Shown: in pieces, positions 1 through 9,129 of the stretch
Position numbering within the stretch: position 1 is the stretch's first letter
Layout of the letters: each line of letters starts with the position of its first letter
Origin: G963668435 sp963668435
GTDB lineage: Bacteria; Latescibacterota; Latescibacteria; Latescibacterales; Latescibacteraceae
Direction: 5' to 3'
Length of the DNA: 64,000 bases
NCBI GenBank assembly: GCA_963668435.2
Contig: CAXXSC010000008.1
Location: forward strand, 1,302,001 to 1,366,000
The notes under the pieces: model-generated
What the model was told of the DNA's origin: nothing
The model's database searches: none
What the model saw: only the letters and a program-made list of their open reading frames with translations
Program-made: the position numbers and the translations under genes

Positions 1-53
1 AGCTTCCGCACCGCAAACGGAGCCTTCTTATTCCACGACGTTTCCGATTATGA
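1..53 (+). CDS. Possible 3' end of an upstream gene (partial)
   Basis: The third reading frame is open from the window edge and stops at TGA 51-53, overlapping the ATG of rsmD at 50-52 as an ATGA junction. Such junctions usually mark translationally coupled genes. Only about 16 residues are visible, ending in PRRFRLL, which is too few to name a family. It could also be chance. Confidence 0.3.
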   Translation, partial: LPHRKRSLLIPRRFRL

Positions 54-631
54 ACATTATCGCCGGCAGATTCAGGGGAAAGAAGCTCAAAGCGCCGAAA
101 GGTCTCGACACCCGTCCGGTGCTGGCCCGCGTGAGAGAGGCGATGTTCAATGTCATCGGCGATGTCGGTGGACTGAGTTTCCTCGATCTTTTTGCCGGAA
201 CAGGCGCTGTCGGAATCGAGGCACTGTCACGCGGCGCTGAAAAGGCATCGTTTGTCGAGCGCGGTGACAGGCAGTGCTCGGTAATCCGCGAGAATCTGGC
301 ATCGACATTTCCCGGCTCGCGCCTGATAAGGAGCGACTGCCTCAAGGCATTGAAACACATGGCGGAAACGGGTGAAAAATTCGACATTATTTTCGCCGAC
401 CCGCCCTATGACAAGGGCCTTTCCCAGAAAACGGTCACAGCTGTTTTCAAATACGGCCTGCTCGAAGAAAACGGCATTCTCGCGCTGACAGTTCGAAATT
501 CAGAGACAATGCCGGATTCCGTGACCGGGGCCCAGGAGATATTTAACCGGCGCTACGGTGATACGAAGCTGATCATCTACGGACTGACAAAACCGGAATC
601 CGTAGAGGAATGCAACCCGCCGGAATCGTAA
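50..631 (+). CDS. rsmD: 16S rRNA (guanine966-N2)-methyltransferase RsmD
   Basis: Cytoplasmic SAM-dependent methyltransferase that modifies G966 (E. coli numbering) of 16S rRNA during 30S assembly. The 193-residue length is typical of the family. The N-terminus MNIIAGRFRGKKLKAP and the TRPVLARVREAMFN segment (residues 21-34) match the family opening. Motif I is DLFAGTGAVGIEA (46-58), and the catalytic DPPY tetrad is at 117-120 for exocyclic amine methylation. The ATG at 50 is preferred because it starts exactly at the conserved N-terminus and overlaps an upstream stop, although this frame is also open to the window edge. coaD follows after 35 bases, a pairing common in many bacteria. Confidence 0.95.
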   Translation: MNIIAGRFRGKKLKAPKGLDTRPVLARVREAMFNVIGDVGGLSFLDLFAGTGAVGIEALSRGAEKASFVERGDRQCSVIRENLASTFPGSRLIRSDCLKALKHMAETGEKFDIIFADPPYDKGLSQKTVTAVFKYGLLEENGILALTVRNSETMPDSVTGAQEIFNRRYGDTKLIIYGLTKPESVEECNPPES

Positions 632-666
632 GAGTATAAGGAACATGACAGGGAGGCTGAGATAAA

Positions 667-1164
667 GTGAAAGTCGCGATATATCCCGGTACATTCGATC
701 CCATCACCCGCGGTCACATGGATGTGGCGACGCGGGCTCTCAGGATTTTCGATAAAATCGTTATCGCGGTTGCCTCGAATCCGGCCAAAAAGCCGCTGTT
801 CGATTTCGAGGAGCGCATAGAGCTTGCACGGAGTGTCGTGGACACGGTGCTCGACAACCCGGAGAGAATCGAAGTCAAAGGTTTCGACACCCTCACGGTC
901 GATTTTGCGAGGAAACTTGGAGCAAGCTCGATTATCAGGGGGCTCAGGGCTGTATCGGATTTCGAATACGAACTTCAGATAGCGCTTACAAACCGCAAGC
1001 TCTCCCTCGATATCGACAGTGTTTTCCTCATGCCTTCGGTCGAGTATATATACCTTAACTCGAGCATGGTCAAAGAAGTAGCGAAACATGGCGGTGATGT
1101 CAAGAATTTCGTGCACGACATCGTCCTGAAAGAACTGCGGGACAAATTCAGTAACAAGTCCTGA
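667..1164 (+). CDS. coaD: Phosphopantetheine adenylyltransferase CoaD
   Basis: Transfers AMP from ATP to 4'-phosphopantetheine, the penultimate step of coenzyme A synthesis, in the cytoplasm. The protein has 165 residues, as usual. It shows the nucleotidyltransferase signature YPGTFDPITRGHMD near the N-terminus, with the GH pair that binds ATP phosphates, the IIRGLRAVSDFEYE segment, and the C-terminal NSSMVKEVA motif. The start is GTG at 667, preceded by a Shine-Dalgarno GGGAGG at 651-656. It lies directly downstream of rsmD and is probably co-transcribed with it. Confidence 0.96.
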   Translation: MKVAIYPGTFDPITRGHMDVATRALRIFDKIVIAVASNPAKKPLFDFEERIELARSVVDTVLDNPERIEVKGFDTLTVDFARKLGASSIIRGLRAVSDFEYELQIALTNRKLSLDIDSVFLMPSVEYIYLNSSMVKEVAKHGGDVKNFVHDIVLKELRDKFSNKS

Positions 1165-1198
1165 GCAGGCACAACAACCCTCATGCAGCGTCACATTC

Positions 1199-2581
1199 AT
1201 GCAGAAAATCTCGAAACATATACTGAGTGAACTCCGCACAATCGTCGGCAACGGCCATGTCATCGCCGATCCCCAGGCGCTCATATCCTATTCCTATGAT
1301 AGCCAGCCGGTCAGCGCACGGCCTGACATTACGGTCAGTGTCGCAAACGAGACCGAGATCAGGGCTGTCCTCGCGCTGGCGAAACGCGCAGGCATTCCTA
1401 TTGTGGCCCGCGGCGCCGGAAGCGGCATGACCGGCGGCTCGGTTCCCGAGGCGGGAGGCATTGTTCTCAACCTCGAACGCATGAACCGAATCATCGAGAT
1501 CAGTACGGAGGACAGTATCGGACGTGTCCAGCCCGGCGTAATTACAGCTGTTTTTCAGCAGGCGGCGGCAAAAAACGGGCTTTTCTATCCTCCGGAACCT
1601 GCCTCGTCCCAGTTTTCAAGCCTCGGCGGCAATGTCGCGGAATCGGCGGGCGGTCTCGGCTGTGTCAAGTACGGCCTTACCAAGCAGTTCGTGGCCGGCC
1701 TCCGTTTTCTCACCGCTGACGGTGATCTGGTCGAAACCGGGATATATTCAGACTACGACGCTCCGTTCGATGCGGGCGCGCTGCTCTCCGGCTCGGAGGG
1801 CACACTCGGCATCATTCTCGAGATTGCGCTCCGGCTCATTCCCCTGCCGGAAAGCAGGGTAACCATGCTCGCGTTGTTTAAATCCCTTGAAGAGGCGGCA
1901 GTCGCCTCGAATACAGCGCTTATGTCGGGTGTCGGCCCCTCGGTGCTCGAGTTCATGGACCGCGGCTGCATAGAGACTGTGCGACAGTTCGCGGACGTTG
2001 AAATCCCCGCGGAAACCGGCGCGCTCCTGATCGTCGAAATCGACGGCGACAAGTCAGCAACCGCCGAGGGCCACGAGATACTCAGGAAAGCGCTCGAGGC
2101 GCTGAACCCGATCAGTCTCAGCAGTGCGAAAAACGAAAAGGAACGGACCGAGCTCTGGCGGCTCAGAAAATCGGTCTCCCCCGCGACACTGAAAATCGCG
2201 CCCCTCAAGTTCAACGAGGATATCTGCGTCCCGATCTCGAAAATCCCCGAGATTTGCACCTACATCGAAGGCCTTGCCGCAGAACGCGATATAAAAATCG
2301 TAACATTCGGGCATTCCGGCGACGGCAACCTTCATGTAAATTTCATGACCGACTGGAAACGGCCGGACGAGATCGCACGGGTTAAAGAGGGTATCGCCGA
2401 TCTCTTCCGCAAGGCGGTCAGGCTTGGCGGCACATTATCGGGCGAACACGGTATCGGCATCGCGAAACGCCCCTTCATGGACATCGCACTCGACAAAGCG
2501 ACCATGGCCTGGCAGAAAAAGATCAAGCGGGCACTCGACAAGGACAACATCCTCAATCCCGGTAAAATATTCCCAGACTGA
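1199..2581 (+). CDS. FAD-linked 2-hydroxyacid oxidase (GlcD/D-lactate dehydrogenase family)
   Basis: Flavoprotein of the VAO/PCMH fold that oxidises a 2-hydroxy acid such as glycolate or D-lactate and passes electrons to a membrane or soluble acceptor. The 460 residues include the FAD-phosphate loop RGAGSGMTGGSVPEAGG (about 75-91), the LGGNVAESAGG segment, and the C-terminal GHSGDGNLHVNF and GEHGIGIAKRPFM motifs of the GlcD family. No GlcE or iron-sulfur GlcF partner is adjacent, so the electron acceptor is unknown. The GEHGIG motif supports FAD-oxidase-C membership. Glycolate versus D-lactate specificity cannot be decided from sequence alone. Confidence 0.9.
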   Translation: MQKISKHILSELRTIVGNGHVIADPQALISYSYDSQPVSARPDITVSVANETEIRAVLALAKRAGIPIVARGAGSGMTGGSVPEAGGIVLNLERMNRIIEISTEDSIGRVQPGVITAVFQQAAAKNGLFYPPEPASSQFSSLGGNVAESAGGLGCVKYGLTKQFVAGLRFLTADGDLVETGIYSDYDAPFDAGALLSGSEGTLGIILEIALRLIPLPESRVTMLALFKSLEEAAVASNTALMSGVGPSVLEFMDRGCIETVRQFADVEIPAETGALLIVEIDGDKSATAEGHEILRKALEALNPISLSSAKNEKERTELWRLRKSVSPATLKIAPLKFNEDICVPISKIPEICTYIEGLAAERDIKIVTFGHSGDGNLHVNFMTDWKRPDEIARVKEGIADLFRKAVRLGGTLSGEHGIGIAKRPFMDIALDKATMAWQKKIKRALDKDNILNPGKIFPD

Positions 2582-2592
2582 AAGAAAAGACA

Positions 2593-3612
2593 ATGAACAG
2601 AACAAACGCACAGAAAACGTCACGGATCGCCTCCGTTCTGTTAGCACTATCATTCATCTGCACGGCAGCAGTCGCAGCTGATGCTGCGGCACTTTCATCA
2701 CTCCAGCCTGTGGGCCGGACAAAAACTGTGCTCGCCGCACAGGATATAAAGGCTGTCATCGGCGCAGACAGCGCTGAAGTTTCTGCATTTTTTCACATTC
2801 TCGGCAATGGGATCGAAGATTCAGTCGCCGTTGTCATGCCTGTCCATGACGCCGAAAGCCTTCAGGAACTCACAATCTATACTGATAACGAAAGCCTCGA
2901 CTGGCAGTTCGAGGGCAGCACCGCAAGTGGTGACAGCCGTATAGCATTCACAGTACCCTGCCCGGCAAAAGACAGCTATCTCGGGATCGGTGTAAGCTGC
3001 ACAGTCCCCCTCGTCGCGGGAAAATACGAGACAGACGATCTCACCTTCAACTGGGACCTTGCACCCTCCGCACTCTGGGAATCCGAAGTCGAAAGCTCAC
3101 GTCTCATCGCCTACCTGAAATACGCCGAATCCGACCAGATAACAGCCATTGAACCCCACACCGACAGCCGTGACAACAACCGGACAATGTGGCAGATAGG
3201 CAAAATGGAGCCGAAACAGACTCTTTCGATCTCGCTCATGCGGGATGATGTCTTTTTCAGCAGGCAGACCGCCCGCGAACTGATAGCCGAAGACCCGGGA
3301 AATGCCCTCGCGTTATTCACCCTTGGCGCGGCAGAATTCGCCATCGCGCTCAACGGAAAAAGCGGCTCATGGGACAGCGCCGTAAAAACGCTCGAAACTG
3401 CCCACAGACTCGACCCGAAACACACCGGTGTGCTCTGGTTTCTCGCAGTCATATGGGAATGTCAGGACAAACCCGGAAAAGCGGCGGAATATATCCGGCT
3501 CCTCAATGAGCTTGAACCCGCATATCACTGCCGTCACCGTCTTTTTCCCGAAACACTGTTCAGCGAACTTCCCGGCGCCACGCCTGAAGAATGGCTGAAA
3601 AAGCGGAACTGA
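2593..3612 (+). CDS. Secreted protein with TPR-like C-terminus, unknown function
   Basis: This 339-residue protein starts with a basic stretch and a hydrophobic segment (about 12-28) ending AAVAADA, a likely signal peptide with signal peptidase I cleavage. The middle (about 50-215) looks beta-rich and I cannot assign it to a family. Residues about 220-305 have alternating helices with TPR-like spacing, for example DPGNALALFTLGAAEFAIAL and LDPKHTGVLWFLAVIWE. It begins 11 bases after the FAD oxidase and may be co-transcribed, but no functional link is visible. A periplasmic scaffold role would be inference only. Confidence 0.75.
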   Translation: MNRTNAQKTSRIASVLLALSFICTAAVAADAAALSSLQPVGRTKTVLAAQDIKAVIGADSAEVSAFFHILGNGIEDSVAVVMPVHDAESLQELTIYTDNESLDWQFEGSTASGDSRIAFTVPCPAKDSYLGIGVSCTVPLVAGKYETDDLTFNWDLAPSALWESEVESSRLIAYLKYAESDQITAIEPHTDSRDNNRTMWQIGKMEPKQTLSISLMRDDVFFSRQTARELIAEDPGNALALFTLGAAEFAIALNGKSGSWDSAVKTLETAHRLDPKHTGVLWFLAVIWECQDKPGKAAEYIRLLNELEPAYHCRHRLFPETLFSELPGATPEEWLKKRN

Positions 3613-3742
3613 ACAGCCCGGCGGTCCGCACCACATCACAGCGTTCCCATGACCGGCAGCGAATACAGTTTTCAGCGCAAAAGCAGCCCGTCAGAATACA
3701 ATAATAGTGGAATAAAAGCGCCATTTTTTGTATATTAGTTTA

Positions 3743-3771
3743 TTGTCAGCTCTTGGAAATGTGTAATTATT
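3743..3771 (+). promoter_or_regulatory. Possible sigma70-type promoter of the leuCD-icd operon
   Basis: TTGTCA at 3743-3748 is followed after 16-17 bases by AATTAT/ATTATT, in an AT-rich stretch just upstream of the ribosome-binding site GGAG (3781-3784). The -10 match is weak. Position relative to the operon is the main support. Confidence 0.35.
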
Positions 3772-3789
3772 TATAGAATAGGAGATGTT

Positions 3790-5043
3790 ATGGGTCAGAC
3801 TCTTGCTGAAAAAATCCTCAGCGAGCATGCAGGCTACGATCTCAAGGCCGGTGAACTCGCTATTGTCAAGGTCGATGTCTGCCTTACGCAGGACGGTACC
3901 GGCCCGCTGGCTGTCCGTCAGCTCGAAAAGCTCGGCATGGAAAAAGCCGCGAATCCCGACCGTACGGTGCTGTTTATCGATCATTCCGCTCCCTCCGCAA
4001 GGAAAGAGCTCTCGAACGACCACCGTCTGCTCCGCGAATTCGCGAAAAAGACCGGCGCAAACCTGTCCGATATCGGCGACGGTGTCTGCCACCAGGTTAT
4101 CCACGAGGCCTATCTCAGGCCCGGCGATGTCCTTGTGGGCGCGGACTCTCACACCTGCACGGGCGGGGCGATGGGCGCATTTTCGACAGGCATGGGCTCC
4201 ACCGATGTCGCAGTTGCGATCGCTCTTGGCAAAACATGGATGAAAACGCCCGAGACCATCAGGATCAATGTTGACGGCGCTTTCCCGAAAGGTGTCTATG
4301 CCAAGGACCTGATCCTTCACCTTATCGGCCTCATCTCCGCGGACGGCGCTACCTACAAGGCGCTCGAGTTCGGCGGTCCGGCAATCGAGGCCATGCCCCA
4401 TTACGAGCGCATGGTGCTCTCGAACATGGCGGTCGAGGCGGGCGCAAAAGCCGGTCTCATCGCATCCGACTCTGTCACGAAAGAATGGCTGGAATCCCAG
4501 GGACGCGGCGCTGATTACCGCGAGATCGCTCCTGACGGCGATGCTGAATACGAACGCACTGTTGATATTGACGCCGCCAAACTTGTCCCGATGGTGGCAT
4601 TCCCGCACCGTGTCGACAATGTCAAGACTATCGACGAGGCAAAGGGCGAGAAACTCGACCAGGTATTCATCGGCACCTGCACCAACGGCCGTCTCGAGGA
4701 CCTCAGAGTCGCCGCAGAGATCGTCAAGGGCAAGAAACGTCACCCCGACACCCGTTTCCTCGTGGTCCCGGCCTCACGCAAAATCTACGGCGAGGCGATC
4801 GAGGAAGGCCTTCTCACAATTTTCAACGATGTCGGCGCATCGATCAACACGCCCGGCTGCGGCCCCTGTGTCGGCGTACACCAGGGCATCCTGGGCGACG
4901 GCGAGAAATGCCTGTCCACCATGAACCGTAATTTCAAGGGACGCATGGGAAATCCGGAAGGGTTCATCCTGCTCGCGAGCCCGGCAACCTGTGCGGCATC
5001 GGCCCTTGCCGGTGAAATCGCCGATCCGAGGGAGGTACTCTAA
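3790..5043 (+). CDS. leuC: LeuC/HacA-type aconitase-superfamily large subunit
   Basis: Large subunit of a two-subunit [4Fe-4S] hydro-lyase that isomerises 2-hydroxy to 3-hydroxy polycarboxylates. Cluster ligands are visible as Cys297 (GTCTNGR) and Cys357/Cys360 (CGPC). The 417-residue length and MGQTLAEKIL opening fit the archaeal-type isopropylmalate isomerase/homoaconitase group rather than the longer enterobacterial LeuC. GGAG at 3781-3784 sets the ATG at 3790. It overlaps the small subunit by one base (TAATG) and is followed by isocitrate dehydrogenase, with no leuA or leuB in view. That context makes an aconitase-like role with citrate at least as plausible as leucine synthesis. Family is certain, substrate is not. 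Confidence 0.92.
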   Translation: MGQTLAEKILSEHAGYDLKAGELAIVKVDVCLTQDGTGPLAVRQLEKLGMEKAANPDRTVLFIDHSAPSARKELSNDHRLLREFAKKTGANLSDIGDGVCHQVIHEAYLRPGDVLVGADSHTCTGGAMGAFSTGMGSTDVAVAIALGKTWMKTPETIRINVDGAFPKGVYAKDLILHLIGLISADGATYKALEFGGPAIEAMPHYERMVLSNMAVEAGAKAGLIASDSVTKEWLESQGRGADYREIAPDGDAEYERTVDIDAAKLVPMVAFPHRVDNVKTIDEAKGEKLDQVFIGTCTNGRLEDLRVAAEIVKGKKRHPDTRFLVVPASRKIYGEAIEEGLLTIFNDVGASINTPGCGPCVGVHQGILGDGEKCLSTMNRNFKGRMGNPEGFILLASPATCAASALAGEIADPREVL

Positions 5044-5546
5044 TGGCAAAAGGCAAAGCATGGATATTCGGAGACAACATTTCCACCGACCTCATCGCGC
5101 CCGGTAGGCTTTTCCACCTCCGCTCGAACCTTCCCGAGCTGGCCAAGCATGTACTCGAGGACGCTGATCCCGAGTTCGCAGCGAAAGTGAACAAAGGTGA
5201 TTTCGTCGTGGCCGGATCGAATTTCGGTCTCGGTTCCTCCCGCGAGCACGCGCCGACAATCATTGAGCTGGCTGGTGTTTCCGCGGTCGTGGCTAAATCG
5301 TTCGCGCGTATTTTCTACCGCAACGCGATTAATGTCGGCCTCCCGGTCATTCAGTGCGACACCTCGGACATAGAGGCGGGCGACGAGCTGGAAATGGACC
5401 TCGCCACAGGCACGCTCAAGAACCTGACCAAGGATTTCACGCTGACGTTCCCGCCGCTGCCCGGCATCATGCGCACCATTCTCGAGGACGGCGGTCTTGT
5501 GAAACACCTTCAGACACACGGCGATTTCAAAATCGGCGACGAGTAA
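5043..5546 (+). CDS. leuD: LeuD/HacB-type aconitase-superfamily small (swivel) subunit
   Basis: Swivelling domain that completes the active site of the preceding large subunit. The 167 residues contain the hallmark GSNFGLGSSREHAP loop and the opening GDNISTDLIAPGR. In archaeal homologues the segment after this opening carries a YLxx-type substrate-selectivity loop. Here the equivalent position reads LFHLR, so specificity cannot be transferred from studied enzymes. The start codon shares one base with the leuC stop, implying coupled translation and a fixed subunit ratio. Confidence 0.92.
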   Translation: MAKGKAWIFGDNISTDLIAPGRLFHLRSNLPELAKHVLEDADPEFAAKVNKGDFVVAGSNFGLGSSREHAPTIIELAGVSAVVAKSFARIFYRNAINVGLPVIQCDTSDIEAGDELEMDLATGTLKNLTKDFTLTFPPLPGIMRTILEDGGLVKHLQTHGDFKIGDE

Positions 5547-5576
5547 CAATGACGTTTCAGACATAAAGGAGCAACA

Positions 5577-6818
5577 GTGGATTACAAAGAAATAGAGGAA
5601 AAGGCAAACGGTCAGGCCATTACGGTCAAAAACGAGAAGCTCGAGGTTCCCGACAATCCCGTGATCCCCTTCATCGAGGGTGACGGTATCGGTCCCGACA
5701 TCTGGGCCGCATCGAAGAAAGTGATCGATGCCGCAGTTAAAAAAGCATACGGCGATGAAAAACGTATCGCCTGGACCGAGGTCTTTGCAGGCGAAAAAGC
5801 GCAAAAAGAAACCGGCGAATGGCTGCCGCAGGAAACACTCGACACCATCGAGCATTTCATCGTTTCCATCAAGGGCCCGCTGACGACACCGATCGGCGGC
5901 GGTTTCAGAAGTCTGAACGTCACCATCCGTCAGAAACTCGATCTCTACGCCTGTGTCCGCCCGGTCAGGTATTTCAACGGCACTCCCTCGCCGGTCAAGG
6001 CACCGGAGAAAGTCGATCTCGTAGTTTTCCGCGAGAATACCGAGGATGTCTACTCCGGTATCGAGTGGCAGCGGGGCTCGAAAGAGGTCAAGATGATCCG
6101 CAAATTCCTCGAGAACGAGTTCGGCACCAAGATCAAGCCCGATTCCGGCCTCGGCATCAAGCCCATAAGCGCCACCGGCACCAAGCGCCTCGTCCGCAAG
6201 GCTATCCAGTACGCCATCGACAACAAGCGCGCGTCGGTTACACTGATGCACAAAGGCAATATCATGAAGTTCACCGAGGGCGCTTTCCGTGACTGGGGCT
6301 ATCAGCTCGCCCGTGACGAGTTCCCCGACGAGACCATTTCCGAGGCTGATCTCTGGGATAAATTCGACGGCAAAGTCCCTGAGGGCAAAATTGTGGTCAA
6401 GGACCGTATCGCCGATTCCATGTTCCAGCAGATCCTTCTACGCGCAGACGAGTACGATGTGGTCGCGACACCGAACCTTAACGGCGATTACATCTCAGAC
6501 GCAGCAGCGGCACAGGTCGGCGGTATCGGCATGGCACCCGGGGCGAACATCGGTGATTTCATCGCTGTTTTCGAGGCGACCCACGGCACCGCGCCCAAGT
6601 ATTCGGGCAAGGACATGGCGAACCCGTCCTCACTGATCCTCTCGGGCTGCATGATGCTCAATTACCTCGGCTGGTACGAGGCTGAGAAGCTCATTTTCGC
6701 GGGCATCGAGAAAGCGATCGAGCTCAAGAAAGTCACCTATGACCTCGAACGTCTCATGGACGGCGCGACGAAACTTTCCACCAGCAAATTCGCCGAGGCC
6801 ATCATCGAGGGCATGTAA
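5577..6818 (+). CDS. icd: NADP-type isocitrate dehydrogenase
   Basis: Oxidatively decarboxylates isocitrate to 2-oxoglutarate in the TCA cycle. The 413 residues align by eye with the E. coli-type homodimeric enzyme: IPFIEGDGIGPDIW at the N-terminus, the substrate loop RSLNVTIRQ with the regulatory serine, RENTEDVYSGIEW, MHKGNIMKFTEGAF, and the cofactor region ATHGTAPKYSGKD. The KYSG-type region suggests NADP, but this is not proof. The GTG start at 5577 follows the ribosome-binding site AAAGGAG (about 5565-5571). It sits 30 bases after leuD, so the three genes probably form one operon covering hydro-lyase isomerisation and oxidation of a tricarboxylate. Confidence 0.94.
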   Translation: MDYKEIEEKANGQAITVKNEKLEVPDNPVIPFIEGDGIGPDIWAASKKVIDAAVKKAYGDEKRIAWTEVFAGEKAQKETGEWLPQETLDTIEHFIVSIKGPLTTPIGGGFRSLNVTIRQKLDLYACVRPVRYFNGTPSPVKAPEKVDLVVFRENTEDVYSGIEWQRGSKEVKMIRKFLENEFGTKIKPDSGLGIKPISATGTKRLVRKAIQYAIDNKRASVTLMHKGNIMKFTEGAFRDWGYQLARDEFPDETISEADLWDKFDGKVPEGKIVVKDRIADSMFQQILLRADEYDVVATPNLNGDYISDAAAAQVGGIGMAPGANIGDFIAVFEATHGTAPKYSGKDMANPSSLILSGCMMLNYLGWYEAEKLIFAGIEKAIELKKVTYDLERLMDGATKLSTSKFAEAIIEGM

Positions 6819-6843
6819 GCACGGCAGCAGTTTTGAAAATCAG

Positions 6844-6890
6844 GCAGGCTCAAACCGTAACAATCCTTACGGCTGGGCCTGCTTGTTATC
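6844..6890 (+). terminator. Two-tier hairpin after icd
   Basis: GCAGGC (6844-6849) pairs with GCCTGC (6877-6882), and inside it CCGTAA (6855-6860) pairs with TTACGG (6867-6872) around a six-base loop. A short T-rich tail (TTGTTAT) follows. It is a likely, fairly weak intrinsic terminator separating icd from obg. Confidence 0.55.
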
Positions 6891-6964
6891 ATACACAACA
6901 GCTCATATCAAGCGGCTGCATACCGGAATACACACCGGTTTGCGGCAGGCAGGCAGTTACAATA

Positions 6965-7951
6965 ATGTTTATTGACGAAGCACAAATCCAGATAAAATCG
7001 GGAAAAGGCGGCAACGGCTGCATGTCCTTCAGGCGAGAGAAACATGTGCCGAAAGGGGGCCCGGACGGCGGCGACGGCGGCGATGGCGGCAATGTCATCC
7101 TCGTGGTCGACAAGAACCTCAACACACTTGTCGATTTCAAGTTCCGCCAGCATTTCAACGCCGGGAACGGCAGACCGGGGCAGGGCAGCAGGAAACACGG
7201 CCCCAATGGTGACGACTGCATCATCAGCGTCCCGCTCGGCACAATCGCCCGTGACGCCGAAAGCGGCGAAATCATCGCCGACATGTCGGAAGCAGAAGAC
7301 CGCGTGGTTATCGCGAAAGGCGGGCGCGGTGGACGAGGCAATATCCATTTCGCAACCGCCACAAATCAGGCCCCACGTCGCTGTGATCCCGGCGGTGGCT
7401 GCGAAGAACACACGGTCAGCCTCGAACTGAAACTGCTCGCCGATATCGGCCTGGTCGGTTTTCCCAACGCGGGCAAATCGACACTCCTTTCGCGCCTGTC
7501 GCACGCGCAACCGAAAATCGCCGACTACCCGTTCACGACACTTCAGCCGAATCTCGGTATTGTCAGGACCGGTGACATGAAAAGCCTTGTCATGGCCGAT
7601 ATTCCCGGTATAATCGAGGGTGCCCATGAAGGCAAGGGACTCGGCCTGCAGTTTCTCAGGCATATCGAGCGGACGAAAATCCTCCTCTTCCTTATAGAAT
7701 GTATATCGGAGGACATCACGGAGGATTATCGGAAACTGTGCGACGAGCTGGAAAGCTACAGCGAAAAGCTCATGAAAAAGCAACGCCTGGTGGCGATAAC
7801 GAAGACCGATCTTGTTCCAGCCGGAGAAATGCCGGAAATACCGAAACTCGATGCCGAGACAATCGTTATATCCTCTGTCAAGGGCGAGGGGCTCGACAAG
7901 CTCGTCTACCGTCTCGGCGAGATAGTGGAAGCGCAGAAGATCGAGGATTGA
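6965..7951 (+). CDS. obg: GTPase Obg/CgtA
   Basis: Essential GTPase that associates with the 50S subunit and links ribosome maturation to growth state. It has 328 residues from the ATG at 6965, where the conserved MFIDEAQIQIKSGKGGNGC opening begins; an in-frame ATG at 6833 would add 44 unconserved residues and lies in the icd terminator. The glycine-rich Obg fold covers about 1-158. G motifs are G1 GFPNAGKS (165-172), G2 TT (191-192), G3 DIPG (212-215), G4 TKTD and G5 SSV. The optional C-terminal OCT domain is absent. dprA follows. Confidence 0.95.
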   Translation: MFIDEAQIQIKSGKGGNGCMSFRREKHVPKGGPDGGDGGDGGNVILVVDKNLNTLVDFKFRQHFNAGNGRPGQGSRKHGPNGDDCIISVPLGTIARDAESGEIIADMSEAEDRVVIAKGGRGGRGNIHFATATNQAPRRCDPGGGCEEHTVSLELKLLADIGLVGFPNAGKSTLLSRLSHAQPKIADYPFTTLQPNLGIVRTGDMKSLVMADIPGIIEGAHEGKGLGLQFLRHIERTKILLFLIECISEDITEDYRKLCDELESYSEKLMKKQRLVAITKTDLVPAGEMPEIPKLDAETIVISSVKGEGLDKLVYRLGEIVEAQKIED

Positions 7952-8002
7952 CAGCGGTTCAGACCGACACCGTGAACAGTGATTAGCTAACGGGGAAGTG
8001 CC

Positions 8003-9088
8003 ATGACACTTGGGGAAGCCGACAGTCTCGCCCTATACGGTGTTCCGAAAATCGGGACGAAAACACATGCCCGGCTGGTAAAACAGTTCGGCTCGGCCAC
8101 TGCGGTTTTCGAACAGGGCAAACAGGCATTGATGTCACTTCCCGGCATCGGCGAGTCCACTGCCTCCAACATCATCTCTTTCGATCGCGATGCATTTGTA
8201 AAGGACCAGATCGAACGGATGGAGGCATCCGGCGCAGTTATGATCTCACGGGGAAGCGCAGACTACCCCGCCCTGCTTGACAAGTTCACCTCTGCACCCC
8301 CGGTGCTGTTCTGCAGGGGCGATATCAGTGCTCTTCACTTGCCCTCACTGGCGTTTGTCGGCACACGCGGCGCGACACCATACGGCAGGAAAATGACTCA
8401 GTCTCTTGTGAGCGGCATTGTCCCGGCAGGTTACTGCATCGTCAGCGGCATGGCGGCGGGCATTGATTCAATCGCCCATAAAACCGCGATCGAGACCGGC
8501 GGCAAAACAGTCGCAGTGTTCGGCTGCGGTGTCGATATCATCTATCCGCCCGAGAACAGAAAGCTCTCCGAGTCAATACGGGAATCCGGCTGTCTCGTGA
8601 GCCATTTTCCTATGGGCATGGAGGGCGTTCCGGGAAATTTTCCCGCGCGGAACTCGGTCATTACCGGGCTTTCACTCGGGACTGTCGTGGTCGAGGCGGG
8701 CGAACGGAGTGGTGCACTCATCACGGCCGATCTCACGCTCAAGGCGAAACGCAAACTCTTCGCGGTGCCCGGCCCGGCAGATGCGAAGAAAAGCACGGGC
8801 GTCAATGCCCTGCTCGGTAAAGGCGCATTACCCGCCACCGATGCGGGCTCGATCCTCGGGGCTTTCGGCAAAAAAGCGGACACGGTGAGATCTTTCGCCG
8901 TGCCGCGGAACATCCCCTCGGGACTGGCGGGAGAAATAGTGAAATCACTCGACAGCGGCCCCCGTCATGTCGAGGAGATATGCAGTATTCTGGGCAAACC
9001 GATACATATTATTCTTCAGCAGTTGACTGATCTCGAGATGGACGGCCTCATCATCCAGCGTCCGGGAAAGATATTTGAAAGTTCATAA
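8003..9088 (+). CDS. dprA: DNA processing protein DprA (Smf)
   Basis: Binds incoming single-stranded DNA and loads RecA during natural transformation. The 361 residues contain an N-terminal helix-hairpin-helix region (LMSLPGIGESTA), then the Rossmann-type DprA core with VGTRGATPYG, IVSGMAAGIDSIAHKTA and NSVITGLS. The C-terminal winged-helix DML1-like domain (about 300-361) ends DGLIIQRPGKIFE. The ATG at 8003 follows a GGGGAAG ribosome-binding site. No other competence gene is in view. DprA is widespread also in non-competent bacteria, so its presence alone does not show transformability. Confidence 0.94.
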   Translation: MTLGEADSLALYGVPKIGTKTHARLVKQFGSATAVFEQGKQALMSLPGIGESTASNIISFDRDAFVKDQIERMEASGAVMISRGSADYPALLDKFTSAPPVLFCRGDISALHLPSLAFVGTRGATPYGRKMTQSLVSGIVPAGYCIVSGMAAGIDSIAHKTAIETGGKTVAVFGCGVDIIYPPENRKLSESIRESGCLVSHFPMGMEGVPGNFPARNSVITGLSLGTVVVEAGERSGALITADLTLKAKRKLFAVPGPADAKKSTGVNALLGKGALPATDAGSILGAFGKKADTVRSFAVPRNIPSGLAGEIVKSLDSGPRHVEEICSILGKPIHIILQQLTDLEMDGLIIQRPGKIFESS

Positions 9089-9129
9089 TTAACAGCAAGT
9101 ACCACAAATAACCATCGAACAGGATTTTC

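Noticed and set aside
3691..4743. Long open frame of about 350 codons on the strand opposite leuC
   Set aside because: It is a mirror frame produced by GC-rich third positions. LeuC on the plus strand has all family motifs and a ribosome-binding site; this frame has neither.
5040..6251. Long open frame of about 400 codons opposite leuD and icd
   Set aside because: Same antisense artefact; it spans the boundary of two well-supported genes.
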